A DNA stretch of 64,000 bases from Plotosus lineatus (GCA_024760905.1 CM045735.1:11033249-11097248), one strand, 5' to 3'. Shown: positions 1 through 11,048, numbered from the stretch's first letter. Translations and numbers: made by a program. Notes: a model not told the origin generated them from the sequence alone.

Positions 1-90
1 CATTGTGAAGTATCCTCACTAAAATTCCTTTATTCCAAAAATAAATGAAAAGGCACCGTCAACACTAAATGGGGTTTATTTACTGCAGTT

Positions 91-430
91 GGGGGCAGTG
101 GTGGCCTGGTGGTAAAGGTGCTGGATCACTGATCCTAAGGTCAGAGGTTCAAGCCCTACTCTCAACGGTTGTCACCACCCCCCACCCCCCACCCCCACCC
201 CCAGTGCAGCAAACTGGGTTATCAAAGACCGGCCATGTCTCTGTCTGTTGTGTGAGGTCCATGTAAAAGAACCATCGCTGACTTTCGACAAGAGTCGCTG
301 TATAGCCGTCACCGTGTTTCTGCGTCCAGGGTGTACTCTTCCCTCGCCCGGACTCGACTGGGATGGGCGCCAGGCTCCCCGCGACCCTAATTAGGATTAA
401 GCGGTTACAGAAAATGAACGAATGAATGTT
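91..430 (+). mobile_element. SINE-A, full length, L2-type tail
   Basis: Reference copy of the family called SINE-A here. The head is tRNA-like, with a possible pol III A box (gtggcctggtggtaaaggtg) and a B-box-like ggttcaagccc near 147. An unrelated body follows, then a 3' tail resembling L2-clade LINE tails (cctaattaggattaagcggtt) ending in an aatgaatg repeat. The 8-bp sequence ctgcagtt occurs at 83-90 and 431-438 and is a likely target-site duplication. Family features and flanks are read directly; the L2 assignment of the tail rests on recalled fish SINE tails. Confidence 0.85.
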
Positions 431-438
431 CTGCAGTT

Positions 439-1077
439 TAATTACAGCTTTATGCACTGAATCATCTCCAATCAGAGAAAACAGCAGGACCAGTTTTAGA
501 AGAAAAAAAAAACCACACAGACTGTATTACAGCGCCCTCTACTGTATGAAAGGTTGAAAAGGGGAAAAAAGATTGCAAGATACTGTATTGTGTTTAGAAT
601 ATATACTGAACTACTTAATTATCAGCAGTAATGGCTATGCAGGTGGGATATCCCAGAGCTTGTGGGTCAATCGGGATATGATGATGTCACAGAATGTGTG
701 GAGTTGATGATGTCACAGAGTGTGAAGTGAGAGTGAAGCTATGAGAGTAAGTAGGGAGTTGATGATGCCACACAAATATGTTCATCAATCGTTTAGTGAT
801 GTCACACACTGTGTGAGGCAGGCAGCAGGTAAGAGGTCACAGAATGAGTTGGGGGATTGATGATGTCACAGATTAGATAGGCCATCTGTACTTGAGGTCA
901 CACTTTATATAGTCCCTAAATTATTAATTAACCAGATTGATTAATGGTTCATCCATCCAGTAGCTGAACTGCGTACTCCTACTAGAGCCTATCTCCGCCA
1001 ACTCTGGGTGAAGTCAGGGTGCAGGACCTTGATTAATGATGAACAATTATTAAGTACATTAGATACATCAGATTATT
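439..1077. other. Unassigned DNA, no gene seen
   Basis: No coding exon or known element is recognised. Between about 680 and 900 a gatgatgtcacag-like phrase recurs five or more times at irregular spacing, which looks like a decayed short tandem array. Confidence 0.5.
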
Positions 1078-1363
1078 CGCTATAACGACCCATGAGCTCT
1101 AAGCTCATGATCGAGAGGTCACGGGTTTGAATCCGTTAAACCCCCAACATGCACAGGTCCCGGTGCAAGGTGTTAACTACACATTTGGCTCCGCCCACCC
1201 AACAGTAGAAATTGGTACAAGTTAAAATATCCTGGGAAGATAACCTGCAAAGGACCAGCATCCAATCCAGGTTAAACTTCTTGGTTAATTTCAGCCAATG
1301 GAAACTGGGGATAAGCTCTGGCCTGATTAGCCAGTAGACTCAGGCGTAAAAAGACAAACAGAC
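1078..1363 (+). mobile_element. SINE-C, diverged copy
   Basis: Family called SINE-C here. It has a tRNA-like 5' part with a B-box-like gggtttgaatcc, then a body with phrases shared with the copies at 9857, 28012 and 55283 (cctgggaagataacctgcaa, ggggataagc, ggcctgat-agcca) and an end near aaaaagacaaacagactt. This copy is the most diverged of the four. Confidence 0.7.
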
Positions 1364-1567
1364 TTATCTTTACTCAAAATGTGGAAACAAATACAACCAA
1401 AAACACTCACCTCAAATTTATTGGGTTGATTCAACTGATTTTTTTTTTTTACATCACAAAACGCTAAGTAATACACATAACTGTAATTCACTGAATCAAA
1501 AAAGGGGGCGCTGCATTAACCAGACTTATGTCTGCATGAACGTTTGCATCAATATTTGGAATGGAGA

Positions 1568-1891
1568 TCATCCCTCCAGATCAGAATCTAAAGCACGTCT
1601 GGCCTCCTTGTATTCCTCCGATTCTTCCAACTCCACATCCACGTTCAACAGCCGCTCGAGGTCAGCATGAGCCATGGCTAAACGCTGCTGAGAATCAGGA
1701 ATCATCATTCTTGACTCCTGCAACACCTCTATCTGTTTCTTGATAAAATACTCATCTCCTGCTTCAGCTTTCAGGCGCTCAATTCTCTCCTCCAGCTCTT
1801 TCGCCTCCTTTATGTACCACAGCTTTTCTTTAACCAGTCGTTTCATAACAGCAGTCTTTATTTTAATCTGCCGTATTCTTGGTTCTGCCAT
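1568..1891 (-). CDS. tbca: Intronless tubulin-folding cofactor A (retrocopy)
   Basis: An uninterrupted 107-codon frame covers the whole tubulin cofactor A protein. It starts MAEPRIRQIKIKT and has the family phrases KRLVKEK, KEAKELEE, LQESRMMIPDSQQRL and EEYKEARRALDSD. TBCA binds beta-tubulin released during cytosolic tubulin folding and is a small three-helix-bundle protein of about 108 residues, so the length is normal. Vertebrate TBCA genes are normally split by introns and none is present here. Twelve T on the plus strand (1439-1450), about 120 nt past the stop in the minus sense, look like a remnant poly(A) tail. I therefore infer a processed retrocopy. The frame has no stop or shift, so it is either young or still selected. 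I found no convincing target-site duplication, so true loss of introns from the parent gene is not excluded. Confidence 0.85.
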   Translation of the reverse strand: MAEPRIRQIKIKTAVMKRLVKEKLWYIKEAKELEERIERLKAEAGDEYFIKKQIEVLQESRMMIPDSQQRLAMAHADLERLLNVDVELEESEEYKEARRALDSDLEG

Positions 1892-2316
1892 AAAAGGAGA
1901 TTTTTAAAAAGAGGATCAAACAAGTTGTAAATAAGCAAAACAAACCAAATCAAAACAACATTAATAAAAGCCCTCCAACACTTCTGCTGGACTGCACTCG
2001 TATTCCCTTCTGCTGGTATAAAGCATGATCTGATTGGTCTGCTATGTCAGGGTTATAAATCGTTATTCCAAGTGGATAATGCTTCACTGGAAATGGCAGG
2101 CAAACACTTAAGGTTTGTGGTTAATGAAGCTTAAATCCTAGGAATTCAATAAAATATCATCCAGAAAATACAAATAAAGCTACACAATTTTTAAATGTTA
2201 AAAACATGAATTCTTTTTATTTAATCTGTGAATTGGTTTCATGTGAATAAACTAGTAGTACTAGCCGACTGTGATGCTTCAAAAAAAAAAACTTAATTTG
2301 TGTGTGCGTGTTCGCC

Positions 2317-2640
2317 TTGGCGGCACGGTGGCATAGTAGTAGCACATCCGCCTCACAATAATAAAGTTCTGGGTTTGATTCCAGAGCTCGGGGCGTTTCT
2401 CTGTAATGTTCTCCGTGTGTTTGCGTGGGTTTCCTCCAACAGTCCAAAGACATGAACAATAGGCTAATTGACGGTTGCAAATCATCCCTAGCTGTGAGTG
2501 TGAATGGTGTGTGTTGGTCCTATGATGGCCTGGTGATGGCTGTCCAGGGTGTACCTCACTCTCACAGTCGGCATAGATGGGAATCAGCCCTCCCCAAACC
2601 ATAATCAGGATTAATGAGAATAGAAAATGAATGAGTAAAT
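2317..2640 (+). mobile_element. SINE-B (Mermaid/DANA-like), L2-type tail
   Basis: Family called SINE-B here. The head is tRNA-like (gcacggtggcatagtagtagc, then the B-box-like ggtttgattcc), with the typical body of fish Mermaid/DANA SINEs (gtgtttgcgtgggtttcctcc, cagtccaaagacatg) and the same L2-type tail as SINE-A. It ends in gaatgag repeats. Confidence 0.8.
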
Positions 2641-2646
2641 TGAATA

Positions 2647-3119
2647 CAGGGATCCCTGATGTTCCGCGGTTAATGGGGACCGAGACACACCCACCCCACG
2701 AATGCCAATTTCTGTGAAATAGGATCGACTCCCCTGACTGACATATATACGTACATATATTTGTGTATATAATATAAATAAATTCACACTCAACACTATA
2801 AATGCTTATAATAACAATTAAACATTGAAAAATAATGCATAAGATATAAATAAAATATAAATACACACACATACACACTCAAATGTGCACCTCAAATAAA
2901 AATGTAAATAGTTCTGTTGGGGGGTTTTGGGTTGTTTTTTTGTTGTTGTTTTTGTTTGTTTGGGATATTTTTTTGCATAATTGGCCAGGTTTTGAGGCAT
3001 TTTCCTGAACTTTTACCCCTATTTTTCCTTATTTTTTTATTTTTCGATGAATATTTTTGAAAAACCCGCGATGCACTGAGGCCACAGAAACTGAAGCATG
3101 GAGTAGTGAGGAAGCCCTG
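2647..3119. mobile_element. Tigger-like MITE (CAGGGATCCCTC family)
   Basis: Complete copy of the high-copy family called MITE-1 here. The ends are cagggatccct on the left and the inverted, decayed agccctg on the right. It is flanked by TA at 2645-2646 and 3120-3121, the target duplication of Tc1/mariner/pogo transposases. It is A/T-rich inside with no coding frame. The inner end motif gatgcactga-gcc and the cgcggttaat box are shared with all other copies. Confidence 0.8.
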
Positions 3120-3352
3120 TAGTGTCTTTTTTTTTTTTTTTGCTAATGTGCCTGTGTAGTATATTCTACCACAATTATGCACCTGAAGCCTGGGGAATGT
3201 CACCAAAAATGTACAGGACCCATTTACCATCACCTTTGGTGCAGAATTATCAAGTAACATGTTTAAATCCTCAATATTTCATGGCTCCACATGGAAATTT
3301 TGGCATTCCAATAAGTACCACTGTATCAGAATAGGAAAAGCACATGACCTAC

Positions 3353-3674
3353 CGTAATCAATTCGTCTATTCACTGAGTTTTCTGAACTTTGAAGAAGCT
3401 TCTGAAGGGGAAAAAACATAAAGAAGACATTTTAAACCACACGAAATGTATGTGGAAGTACAAGAAACAGTTGAACTGAAAGCGGGAACACATCATTCCA
3501 ATCAAATTTAACATTTTCACACCAAATTTATCCGATTAATTGAGATATATTTATTGAAGATGAAGAGTTCATTCATTTATTCATCCGCTAAACAGATTTG
3601 ATAATACAGGGCAATGGGGAGGCGGAGCCTGTCAGCTGACTCTCCTGTTCGTCCCAGGCCTAAAACAGATAACT

Positions 3675-3735
<61 letters not shown>

Positions 3736-4310
3736 GACAATCTGAAACAGTCCGTTTGTCTGATGTACTTTACATGTCTTTCTTTGGACTGTGGGAGGAA
3801 ACCAGAGTACCCAAAGGAAACCTACACAAGTTCAGGGAGAACATGTACATTCCACACAGAAACACCACCAATGCGACCAGAACTCAAACTCAGGACCTTC
3901 TTGCTGTGACAGAGACCTGCTAAGCATTATGCTGTCATGCCAACCATGATGTTTACTGATTATTTTTTTCACTTCCGCCAGCATATCTGACTGATGTACA
4001 ACTAATATGTAATGACAACTACCGTCCTTGATTCATCACTACCTTGCATGGCATTTGGCCAATAGACTGATCACTGATTTAGCATCATATAACCACAGAC
4101 CCCACCTCACCCCACCCCCACCCCCAGTGTGAGCTCAGTCCTAACCTGTTGTTCCATGTCAGGAAATTGACCGGCTTGCATCATTGGCGATCCTTCTATA
4201 GGCACACCATTGGACCCCTCCTCCTCCTCCTCCTGCTTGACCGTTGCCACTGTGTTTTCCAGATTAGGCTCTTTGTTCTTTGACATGAACTTTTTGTATT
4301 TTGAAAGCAT
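3353..4310 (-). CDS. Two exons of an unrecognised protein gene
   Basis: Exon a (4310-4146, 165 nt) opens with ATG in the context tctgccATGc and encodes 55 residues: a basic start (MLSKYKKFMSKNK), an acidic run (KQEEEEEGSN) and the end FPDMEQQ, then the donor GTTAGG in phase 0. Exon b (3401-3353, 49 nt) follows a pyrimidine-rich acceptor (TTTTCCCCTTCAG) and encodes KLLQSSENSVNRRIDY before the donor GTAGGT in phase 1. The joined frame is open. I do not recognise the protein and found no following exon, which may lie left of the window or be hidden among repeats. A further 5' exon is possible. The low-complexity acidic stretch means chance cannot be fully excluded. Confidence 0.4.
3571..3952 (-). 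mobile_element. SINE-B, reverse copy holding a CA array
   Basis: In minus orientation: head at the right (aggaccttcttgctgtgac is the complement of the tRNA-like part), body with ggactgtgggaggaaacc, and a degraded tail with ttcattcatt at 3571. A (CA) microsatellite at 3676-3732 has grown inside the body. Confidence 0.7.
3676..3732. repeat. (AC)n microsatellite
   Basis: About 28 uninterrupted AC units inside a SINE-B copy. Confidence 0.95.
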
Positions 4311-4592
4311 GGCAGAGAAGAGAAAATAGGTATTCAAAAAGAAATGTGACACCAGCACATTTTTTAATATCAGCACTCATGCCACTGATGTCATGTGTGG
4401 TGATGTCACAAACATTGTTACTATGGACACAGCAATAATGGACACCTTTACACAGAAAAAAGCTGTATCAATTCGGATGCATCCAAGTAGCAAGACTCAA
4501 GCCTGATGGGAGTTCTGAATTTTAGGGGATTGTGGAGTGACTGTTCTCAGATCCACTCTGACTGAGAGTGGTAGCACCTGAGTGTATGTGTG

Positions 4593-4597
<5 letters not shown>

Positions 4598-4672
<75 letters not shown>
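4598..4672. repeat. Palindromic (TG)n(TA)n(CA)n array
   Basis: TG units pass into TA and then CA units, so the two outer blocks are reverse complements of each other. It directly abuts the left end of the Tc1 element. Confidence 0.9.
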
Positions 4673-4675
<3 letters not shown>

Positions 4676-4677
<2 letters not shown>

Positions 4678-6091
4678 CCTTCTCAAAAAATTAGCATATT
4701 GTGATAAAGTTCATTATTTTCTGTAATGTACTGATAAAAATTAAACTTTCATATATTTTAGATTAATTGCACACCAACTGAAATATTTCAGGTCTTTTAT
4801 TGTTTTAATACTGATGATTTTGGCATACAGCTCATGAAAACCCAAAATTCCTATCTCAAAAAATTAGCATATTTCACCCGACCAATTAAAAAAAAAATGT
4901 TTTTAATACAAAAAAAGTCAACCTTCAAATAATTATGTTCAGTTATGCACTCAATACTTGGTCGGGAATCCTTTTGCAGAAATGAGTGCTTCAATGCGGC
5001 GTGGCATGGAGCCAATCAGCCTGTGGCACTGCTGAGGTGTTACGGAGGCCCAGGATGCTTCGATAGCGGCCTTAAGCTCATCCACAGTGTTGGGTCTGGT
5101 GTCTCTCAACTTTCTCTTCACAATATCCCACAGATTCTCTATGGGCTTCAGGTCAGGAGAGTTGGCAGGCCAATTGAGCACAGTAATACCATGGTCAGTA
5201 AACCATTTAGCAGTGGTTTTGGCACTGTGAGCAGGTGCCAGGTCGTGCTGAAAAACGAAATCTTCATCTCCATAAAGCTTTTCAGCAGATGGAAGCATGA
5301 AGTGCTCCAAAATCTCCTGATAGCGAGCTGCATTGACCCCGCCCTTGATAAAACACAGTGGACCAGCACCAGCAGTTGACATGGCACCCCAGACCATCAC
5401 TGACTGTGGGTACTTGACACTGGACTTCAGGCATTTTGGCATTTCCTGCTCCCCAGTCTTCCTCCAGACTCTGGCACCTTGATTTCCGAATGACATGCAA
5501 AATTTGCTTTCATCCCAAAAAAGTACTTTGGACCACTGAGCAACAGTCCAGTGCTGCTTCTCTGTAGCCCAGGTCAGGCGCTTCTGCCGCTGTTTCTGGT
5601 TCAAAAGTGGCTTGACCTGGGGAATGCGGCACCTGTAGCCCAGTCCACTGCTTCCACAGGTCCCCCAAGGTCTGGAATCGGCCCTTCTCCACAATCTTCC
5701 TCAGGGTCCGGTCACCTCTTCTGGTTGTGCAGCGTTTTCTGCCACAGTTTTTCCTTCCCACAGACGTCCCACTGAGGTGGCTTGATAGAGCACTCTGGGA
5801 ACAGCCTATTCGCTCAGAGACTTCTTTCTGTGTCTTACCCTCTTGCTTGAGGGTGTCAGTGATGGCCTTCTGGACAGCAGTCAGGTCGGCATCTTACCCA
5901 TGATTGCGGTTTTGAGTAATGAACCAGGCTGGGAGTTTTTAAAAGCCTCAGGAATCTTTTGCCTCAGGAATCTTTCTGTATGCCAAAATTTATTAAAATT
6001 TTTTAAATTTCAAAAAAAAAGTTTAATTTTTATCAGTACATTCCAGAAAATAATGAACTTTATCACAATATGCTAATTTTTTGAGAAGGAC
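4676..6091 (-). mobile_element. Tc1/mariner transposon, near full length
   Basis: Terminal inverted repeats start gtccttctcaaaaaattagc at 4676 and end with the complement at 6091. A TA dinucleotide on each side (4674-4675, 6092-6093) is the Tc1/mariner target duplication. An internal copy of the ctcaaaaaattagcat motif near 4855 suggests the double-repeat ends of IR/DR-type Tc1 elements. The transposase gene lies on the minus strand. Confidence 0.95.
4951..5901 (-). pseudogene. Tc1 transposase, frameshifted
   Basis: Family member: DDE transposase that cuts and pastes Tc1 elements in the nucleus. From the N terminus: a helix-turn-helix region (KQEGKTQKEVSERIGCSQSA), a GRKRCTTRRGDR arm, then the catalytic core. 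The core keeps all three acidic residues, in LFWDESKF, HDLAPAH and DLKPIENLW, with 34 residues between the second D and the E (DD34E). The frame is broken just after the probable ATG at 5901, where a small indel gives a stop within seven codons, and again around 5650-5690 between the DNA-binding and catalytic parts. It therefore cannot make a full protein as read here. Confidence 0.92.
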
Positions 6092-6355
6092 TAGTATATA
6101 TATATATATATATATTCTGAGGTCCACATAGGCTGCTCGTCAGGAAGCTCAGTCAGCGTTGACCATGATGGACTGCTAATGATCATAAAAGAAGTGTAGG
6201 GGCATGACCTCCAGAAAACCGTTGGAAAAATAGGTGTTTTGGTGGCGTTTATTGTATTTGGGGTATATAATTTATTGAAAAGGAAAAAGCCATATATTTT
6301 AATTCTAATAAAAAATATAATTGTATTTTCATTTAAGTCAAATGTATGGCAAAGT

Positions 6356-6580
6356 GGGTACGGTGGTACAGGGCTTAGCATGTCCGCCCCACAGCAAGAG
6401 GGCCTGGGTTCAATTCATGGGCTCGAGAGTTCCTGTGTAGAGTTTGCATGTTATCATTGTGTTGTGTTGGCGTGTGTTTCGTACCACAGTCCAAAAACAT
6501 GTACAGTAGGCCAATTGGCTGGTTCAACCATCCCTTTGTGTAAGTGTGAACGATTTTAAGTGTATTGGCCCTGTAGTGGT
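6356..6580 (+). mobile_element. SINE-B fragment
   Basis: The tRNA-like head (tacggtggtacagggcttagc, then gggttcaattcatggg) and part of the Mermaid-like body (ttgtgttggcgtgtgtttcg, cagtccaaaaacatg) are present. The L2-type tail is missing. Confidence 0.7.
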
Positions 6581-7012
6581 CTGACAAAATTTTCAAGTTG
6601 TATCCCGCCTTTGCATGATAAAGATATTTGTAATTTGTTTCACTCATAAATGTGCAGAAGTGTATTGTATTCACTTGAGGAAAAAAAATCAGCTGTTTAA
6701 GAGGGGAATAAAAAATTAAATTTGCTTCCCAGAGGTATCTGAATGTTCTTTTCATTCAAAGTACAGTACCACCAAATCGTGAGGTGCCTGCACAAGGACA
6801 ACATGAAAATAGCAATACAGTACGTATATCAGTACAACCGAAAACGCAAAGCTGAATTAACTTAAACAAATGGGTCAACTGCTTCCAATCGAGCGCTCAA
6901 GGAGGAAACGCAAGCATCTTTGGTTTTGAAGCATCTCATTAATTCAGAAAAAATCAAGCCAAATTTTTTTCCTAACTATTGTATCTATCTTCTTCTTGCA
7001 TTCTTGCATCCA

Positions 7013-9412
7013 TGAGGGGGGGGGGGGCACAAGCTAGTGTTCACCCTCACGCCGGTCCCAAGCCCGGATAAAAAGGAATAAAACCAATGCCACATAAAAC
7101 ATGCGGGTCAAAATTACGAATCCCATACCGGATCAGTCGAGGCCCGGGTTAACAACGACCGCCATCAGTGCTGTTAACCAACAGGGTGCTGGTGGAAATT
7201 GGACTACTGTTGATAGAAGGAGAGGTGGGAGGCGTGTCCGTAGGCAGAGACAGAAGAGGAAAGGCATGAATGCGTCTAACACTGAGGGTAGGGACTATGA
7301 ATGTTGGAACTGTGAGTGGAAAAGGTAGAGAGCTGGTGAATATGATGAAGAGGAGGAAGGTAGACATACTGTGTGTTCAGGAGACCAGGTGGAAAGGTAG
7401 CAATGCTAGACGCTTAGGAGCAGGGTTTCAGCTGTTTTTTCATCGTGTGGATGGGAAGAGAAATGGAGTAGGAGTGATCTTGAAGGAGGAGTTTGTCAGG
7501 AATGTTCTAGAAGTGAAAATTGTCAGACAGAGTGATGATGAGAGGTGAAAGAGGTGAAAGAGTGGTCATTGGTGCAGATTTCAATGGACATGTTGGTACA
7601 GGCAACAGAGGGGACGAGGAAGTGGTGTGCAGGTTTGATATCCAGGACAGGAACACAGAAGGACAGATGTTGGTAGATTTTGCAAAAAAGATGGAAATGG
7701 CTGTGGTGAATACTTTCTTCCAGAAGAGACAGGAGTATAGGGTGACTTATAAAAGCAGAGTGGGAAGGAGCACACGTGGAGACTACATCTTGCATCGGCG
7801 ATGTAATTTGACGGAAGCCAGAGACTAAAAAGTAGTGGTGGGTGAGAGAGTTGCCAAACAGCGTAGGATGGTGGTGTGCAGGATAATGCTGATGGTGAGG
7901 AAGGCGAAGAAGGCAAAGGCAAAGCAGAAGACAAAATGGTGGAAGCTGAAAAAGGAAGTGTCATGTCTTCAAGGAGGAGTTGAAACAGGCTTTGGGTGGT
8001 CAGGAAGTGCTTCCAGATGACTGGACAACTACAGCTAATGTGATCAGGGAGACAGGTAGGAGAGTACTTGGTGTGTCTATAACATACCTGTGGAGGTATG
8101 GAAGTGTCTATAAGAGGTAGCAGTAGATTTTCTGACAAGAACATTCAACAAGGTCTGAGAGAGTGGCCGGAGGAATGGAGGAGAAGTCTGCTGGTGCCCA
8201 TTTTTAAGAACAAGGGAGTCATGTAGTGTTGTGGCAACTATAGAGGGATAAAGTGATGAGCCATACGATGAAGTTATTTGAAAGAATAGTGGAAGCTAGA
8301 CTAAGGGCAGAGGTCAGCATTTGTGAACAACAGTTTGGTTTCATGCCAAGAAAGAGCACCATAGATGAAGTGTTTGCTTTGAGGATGTTAATAGAGAAGT
8401 ACAGAGAAGGTCAGAAGGAGCTGCATTGTGCCTTTGTGAATCTGGAGAAAGCATATGACTGGGTGCCGAGAGAGGAACTGTGGTATTGCATGAGGAAGTC
8501 TGGAGTGGCAGAGAAGTATGTTAGAGTGGTGCATGACATGTATGAGAGATGTAAGACAGTGGTGAGGTGTGCTGTCGGTGTGACAGAAGAGTTCAAGGTG
8601 GAGGTGGGACTGCATCAAGGGTCAGCTCTGAGCCCCTTCTTGTTTGCTATGGTGATGGACAGGCTGACAGACGAGGTGAGACAAGAATCTCCATGGACTA
8701 TGATGTTTGCAGATGACATTGTGATCTGTAGTGAGAGCAGAAAACAAGTGGAGGAAAATCGAGAGAGGTGGAGGTATGCCTTGGAGAGGAGAGGAATGAA
8801 GGTTAGCCTCAGTAAGAAAGAATACATGTGTGTGAATGACAAGAACCCAAGAGGAACTGTGAGGTTACAGGGAACAGAGATAAAGAAGGTGGAGGATTTT
8901 AAGTACTTAGGCTCAACAATCCAGAGCAATGGAAAGTGTGGAAAAGAGGTGAAGAAGCATGTGCAGGCAGGTTGGAATGGTTGGAGAAAAGTGTCCGGTG
9001 TGATGGCTAATAGGAAGGTATCGGCAAGAATGAAAGGAAAAGTGTACAAGATGGTGTTAAGGCCAGCAATGTTGTATGGTTTAGAAACAGTAGCCCTGGG
9101 GAAAAGACAGGAGGCAGAGCTGGAGGTAGCAGAGATGAGTACATCAGAGGTTTTGAAGACAAAGTCACAGAGGCTAGATTAAGATGGTTTGGACATGTAC
9201 AGAGAAGGGATAGTGAGTAAATTGGTAGTAGGATGCTGAGGGTGGAACTACCAGGCAGAAGGCCTAGAGGAAGACCAAAAAGAAGATTTATGGATGTGGT
9301 GAAGTAGGAAATTAGGGTCGTTGGTGTAAGAGAAGATGCAGAGGATAGGGTGACATGGAGGCAGATGATTCGTTGAGGCGACCCCTGAAGGGAACAGCTG
9401 AAAGGAAAAGAT
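7013..9412 (+). mobile_element. RTE-clade LINE, copy A (long, defective)
   Basis: Longest plus-strand copy of the LINE seen six times in this window. It begins with an untranslated leader (cacgccggtcccaagcccgg) also present at the 5' end of the copy at 61917-63187. The endonuclease, linker, reverse transcriptase and C-terminal regions follow. It ends ggcgacccctgaagggaaca-ctgaaaggaaaag, then a TG/TA/CA array. Clade assignment (RTE, of the Rex3/Expander type known in fish) is inferred from protein phrases, not from a search. Confidence 0.88.
7271..9350 (+). pseudogene. LINE endonuclease-reverse transcriptase, broken
   Basis: APE-type endonuclease phrases come first: VGTMNVGTVSGKGREL, VQETRWKG with the catalytic glutamate, and VIGADFNGHVG. 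About 40 residues of the endonuclease, present in the copy at 57473-58126, are missing between the LEVK and RGERVVIGADFN regions. Another gap removes much of the linker at about 8040-8160. The reverse transcriptase runs from about 8253 ([35 protein letters not shown]) and keeps the FADD catalytic motif (MMFADDIVICS near 8703). After [17 protein letters not shown] the frame shifts near 9140. The [20 protein letters not shown] C terminus remains out of frame with an internal stop. Confidence 0.88.
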
Positions 9413-9415
9413 GCT

Positions 9416-9426
9416 GTGTGTGTGTG

Positions 9427-9502
<76 letters not shown>
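9416..9502. repeat. Palindromic (TG)n(TA)n(CA)n array
   Basis: TG, TA and CA blocks in order, lying between the 3' end of the LINE and a SINE-A tail fragment. Confidence 0.9.
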
Positions 9503-9504
<2 letters not shown>

Positions 9505-9507
<3 letters not shown>

Positions 9508-9648
9508 TACTGTCCCTTGCTTAAAAGGGTTGTATGAGGAAGGGCATCCGACGTTAAAAACCTATGCCAAATCAAACGTGCGAATCATTTGCTGTGGCAA
9601 CCCCTGATCTGATAAAGGGAAAAAGCTAAAAGGAAATCTCAATCGAAT
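9505..9648 (+). mobile_element. SINE-A 3' fragment, RTE-type tail
   Basis: Only the last part remains: tgtcccttgcttaaaagggt, then gaagggcatccgacgt, and the RTE-like end gtggcaacccctgat-aaagggaaaaagc. Confidence 0.75.
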
Positions 9649-9649
9649 T

Positions 9650-9830
9650 TAAAAAAAAAAGGAAATTAAGGAAGAATGGAGAAAAGTTAATGAAAATAAC
9701 AAAAATGCAAAGAGAAATCCCCAAACACTAAACAAAAAACAACCCAAAATCTCTCATCAAAACTACTTACATTGTTGTGAGGTGCGCATCTGAGTATGGG
9801 CACGCATCTGTATTTATATTAGAAAGTGAT
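9650..9830. mobile_element. MITE-1 internal fragment
   Basis: Internal MITE-1 phrases are present (ggaaattaaggaagaat, aacaacccaaaatc, aactacttacatt, gaggtgcgcatctg) without recognisable ends. Confidence 0.65.
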
Positions 9831-9856
9831 ATATATATATATAGATAGATAGATAG

Positions 9857-10165
9857 GTGGTAGGTAAGTCTGTTGGGTTTTTCCAACCGAGCCTTGTGGC
9901 TCATCAGGCCGGTGCTTATCCCCGGTTTCCGTAGCATAAAGCGACGAGGAGCTCAACTCCCCATGGATGGGACACTAGTCCATTGCAGGTTACCTTCCCA
10001 GTATATTTTACTGGTACCCATTTATACTGCTGGGTGAACAGAGGCACACTTTTGGTTGAGATCTTGCCCAGGGGTCTTAGCACAGTGAGGGTCTCAGTGA
10101 GATTTGAACTCACAACCTCCCAATCACGAGCGCAGCATCCTAACCACTACACCACTGGCCCAACT
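9857..10165 (-). mobile_element. SINE-C, reverse copy
   Basis: In minus orientation: a tRNA-like head with the B-box-like ggttgtgagttcaaatctca (complement at about 10100-10120), then the family body and an end near aacagactta. The plus-strand reading opens with gtaagtctgttgggtttttcc. Confidence 0.8.
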
Positions 10166-10220
10166 AAAGTATTTTTTATATTATATTATATTATATATAT
10201 ATATATTATATTATATATAT

Positions 10221-10299
<79 letters not shown>
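10165..10299. repeat. (TA)n followed by (GA)n
   Basis: An interrupted TATAT array joins a clean (GA) run at about 10253-10299. Confidence 0.9.
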
Positions 10300-10302
<3 letters not shown>

Positions 10303-10557
10303 TTTCTGAGTAGATCCTTCCATTAGAGAGTGCTCAATACTTTTTCGTAGAGCAAATATAAGTAAAAATAAAAGGACAGGAGAAAGACTTTCTATTGAAA
10401 CTTCATTTTCACTACAAGTCTGTTTCGAGGGGTGGTGAAACCATCCTCTTGCTTCAGGTGATTACAGAACATATTTTTATATTATATATATATATATGTA
10501 TATATAAGATAAGATAAGATACAGCTTTATTAATCTCAAAATGGAGAAATTCACTGT

Positions 10558-10597
<40 letters not shown>

Positions 10598-10619
10598 TAG
10601 ATACTGTATATATGAGAGA

Positions 10620-10949
10620 GATTTCCTTCCAGCATTTCCCTTTATCAGGGTTCGTCACAGCAAATGATTCGCACATTTGATTTGGCATAGGTTTTTACGT
10701 CGGATGCCCTTCCTGACACAACCCTTTGGCAAGGAACAGAAACACGCTGACGGCTTTGCAGCTACTCTTCATGAAAGTCAGTAATGGTTCTTTTACAAGA
10801 ACCTCACACCATAGACAGTGAGAGATATGGCCAGCCTTTGATAACCCAGTTAGCTGTACTGGGAGGGACAGTAACAACCTTGTGGAGAGTGGGACCCGAA
10901 TTCCCAACCTTGGGATCAGCGATCCAGTGCCCTATACCACTAGGCCATA
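10620..10949 (-). mobile_element. SINE-A, reverse, RTE-type tail
   Basis: On the plus strand the RTE-like tail comes first (ttccctttatcagggttcgtcacagc), then gcaaatgattcgcac, gtcggatgcccttcc and the body. The tRNA-like head sits at the right (ggatcagcgatccagtgccc-ataccactaggcc). Confidence 0.8.
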
Positions 10950-10992
10950 CATACACATATAAAGTATACATACATACATACTAATATCTATA

Positions 10993-11048
<56 letters not shown>

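Noticed and set aside
1892..2060. A target duplication for the tbca retrocopy
   Set aside because: No match of useful length was found between this 5' flank and the sequence beyond the A run at 1439.
2279..2878. A 199-codon minus-strand open frame
   Set aside because: It runs across a SINE-B and a MITE-1, so its composition is that of two repeats.
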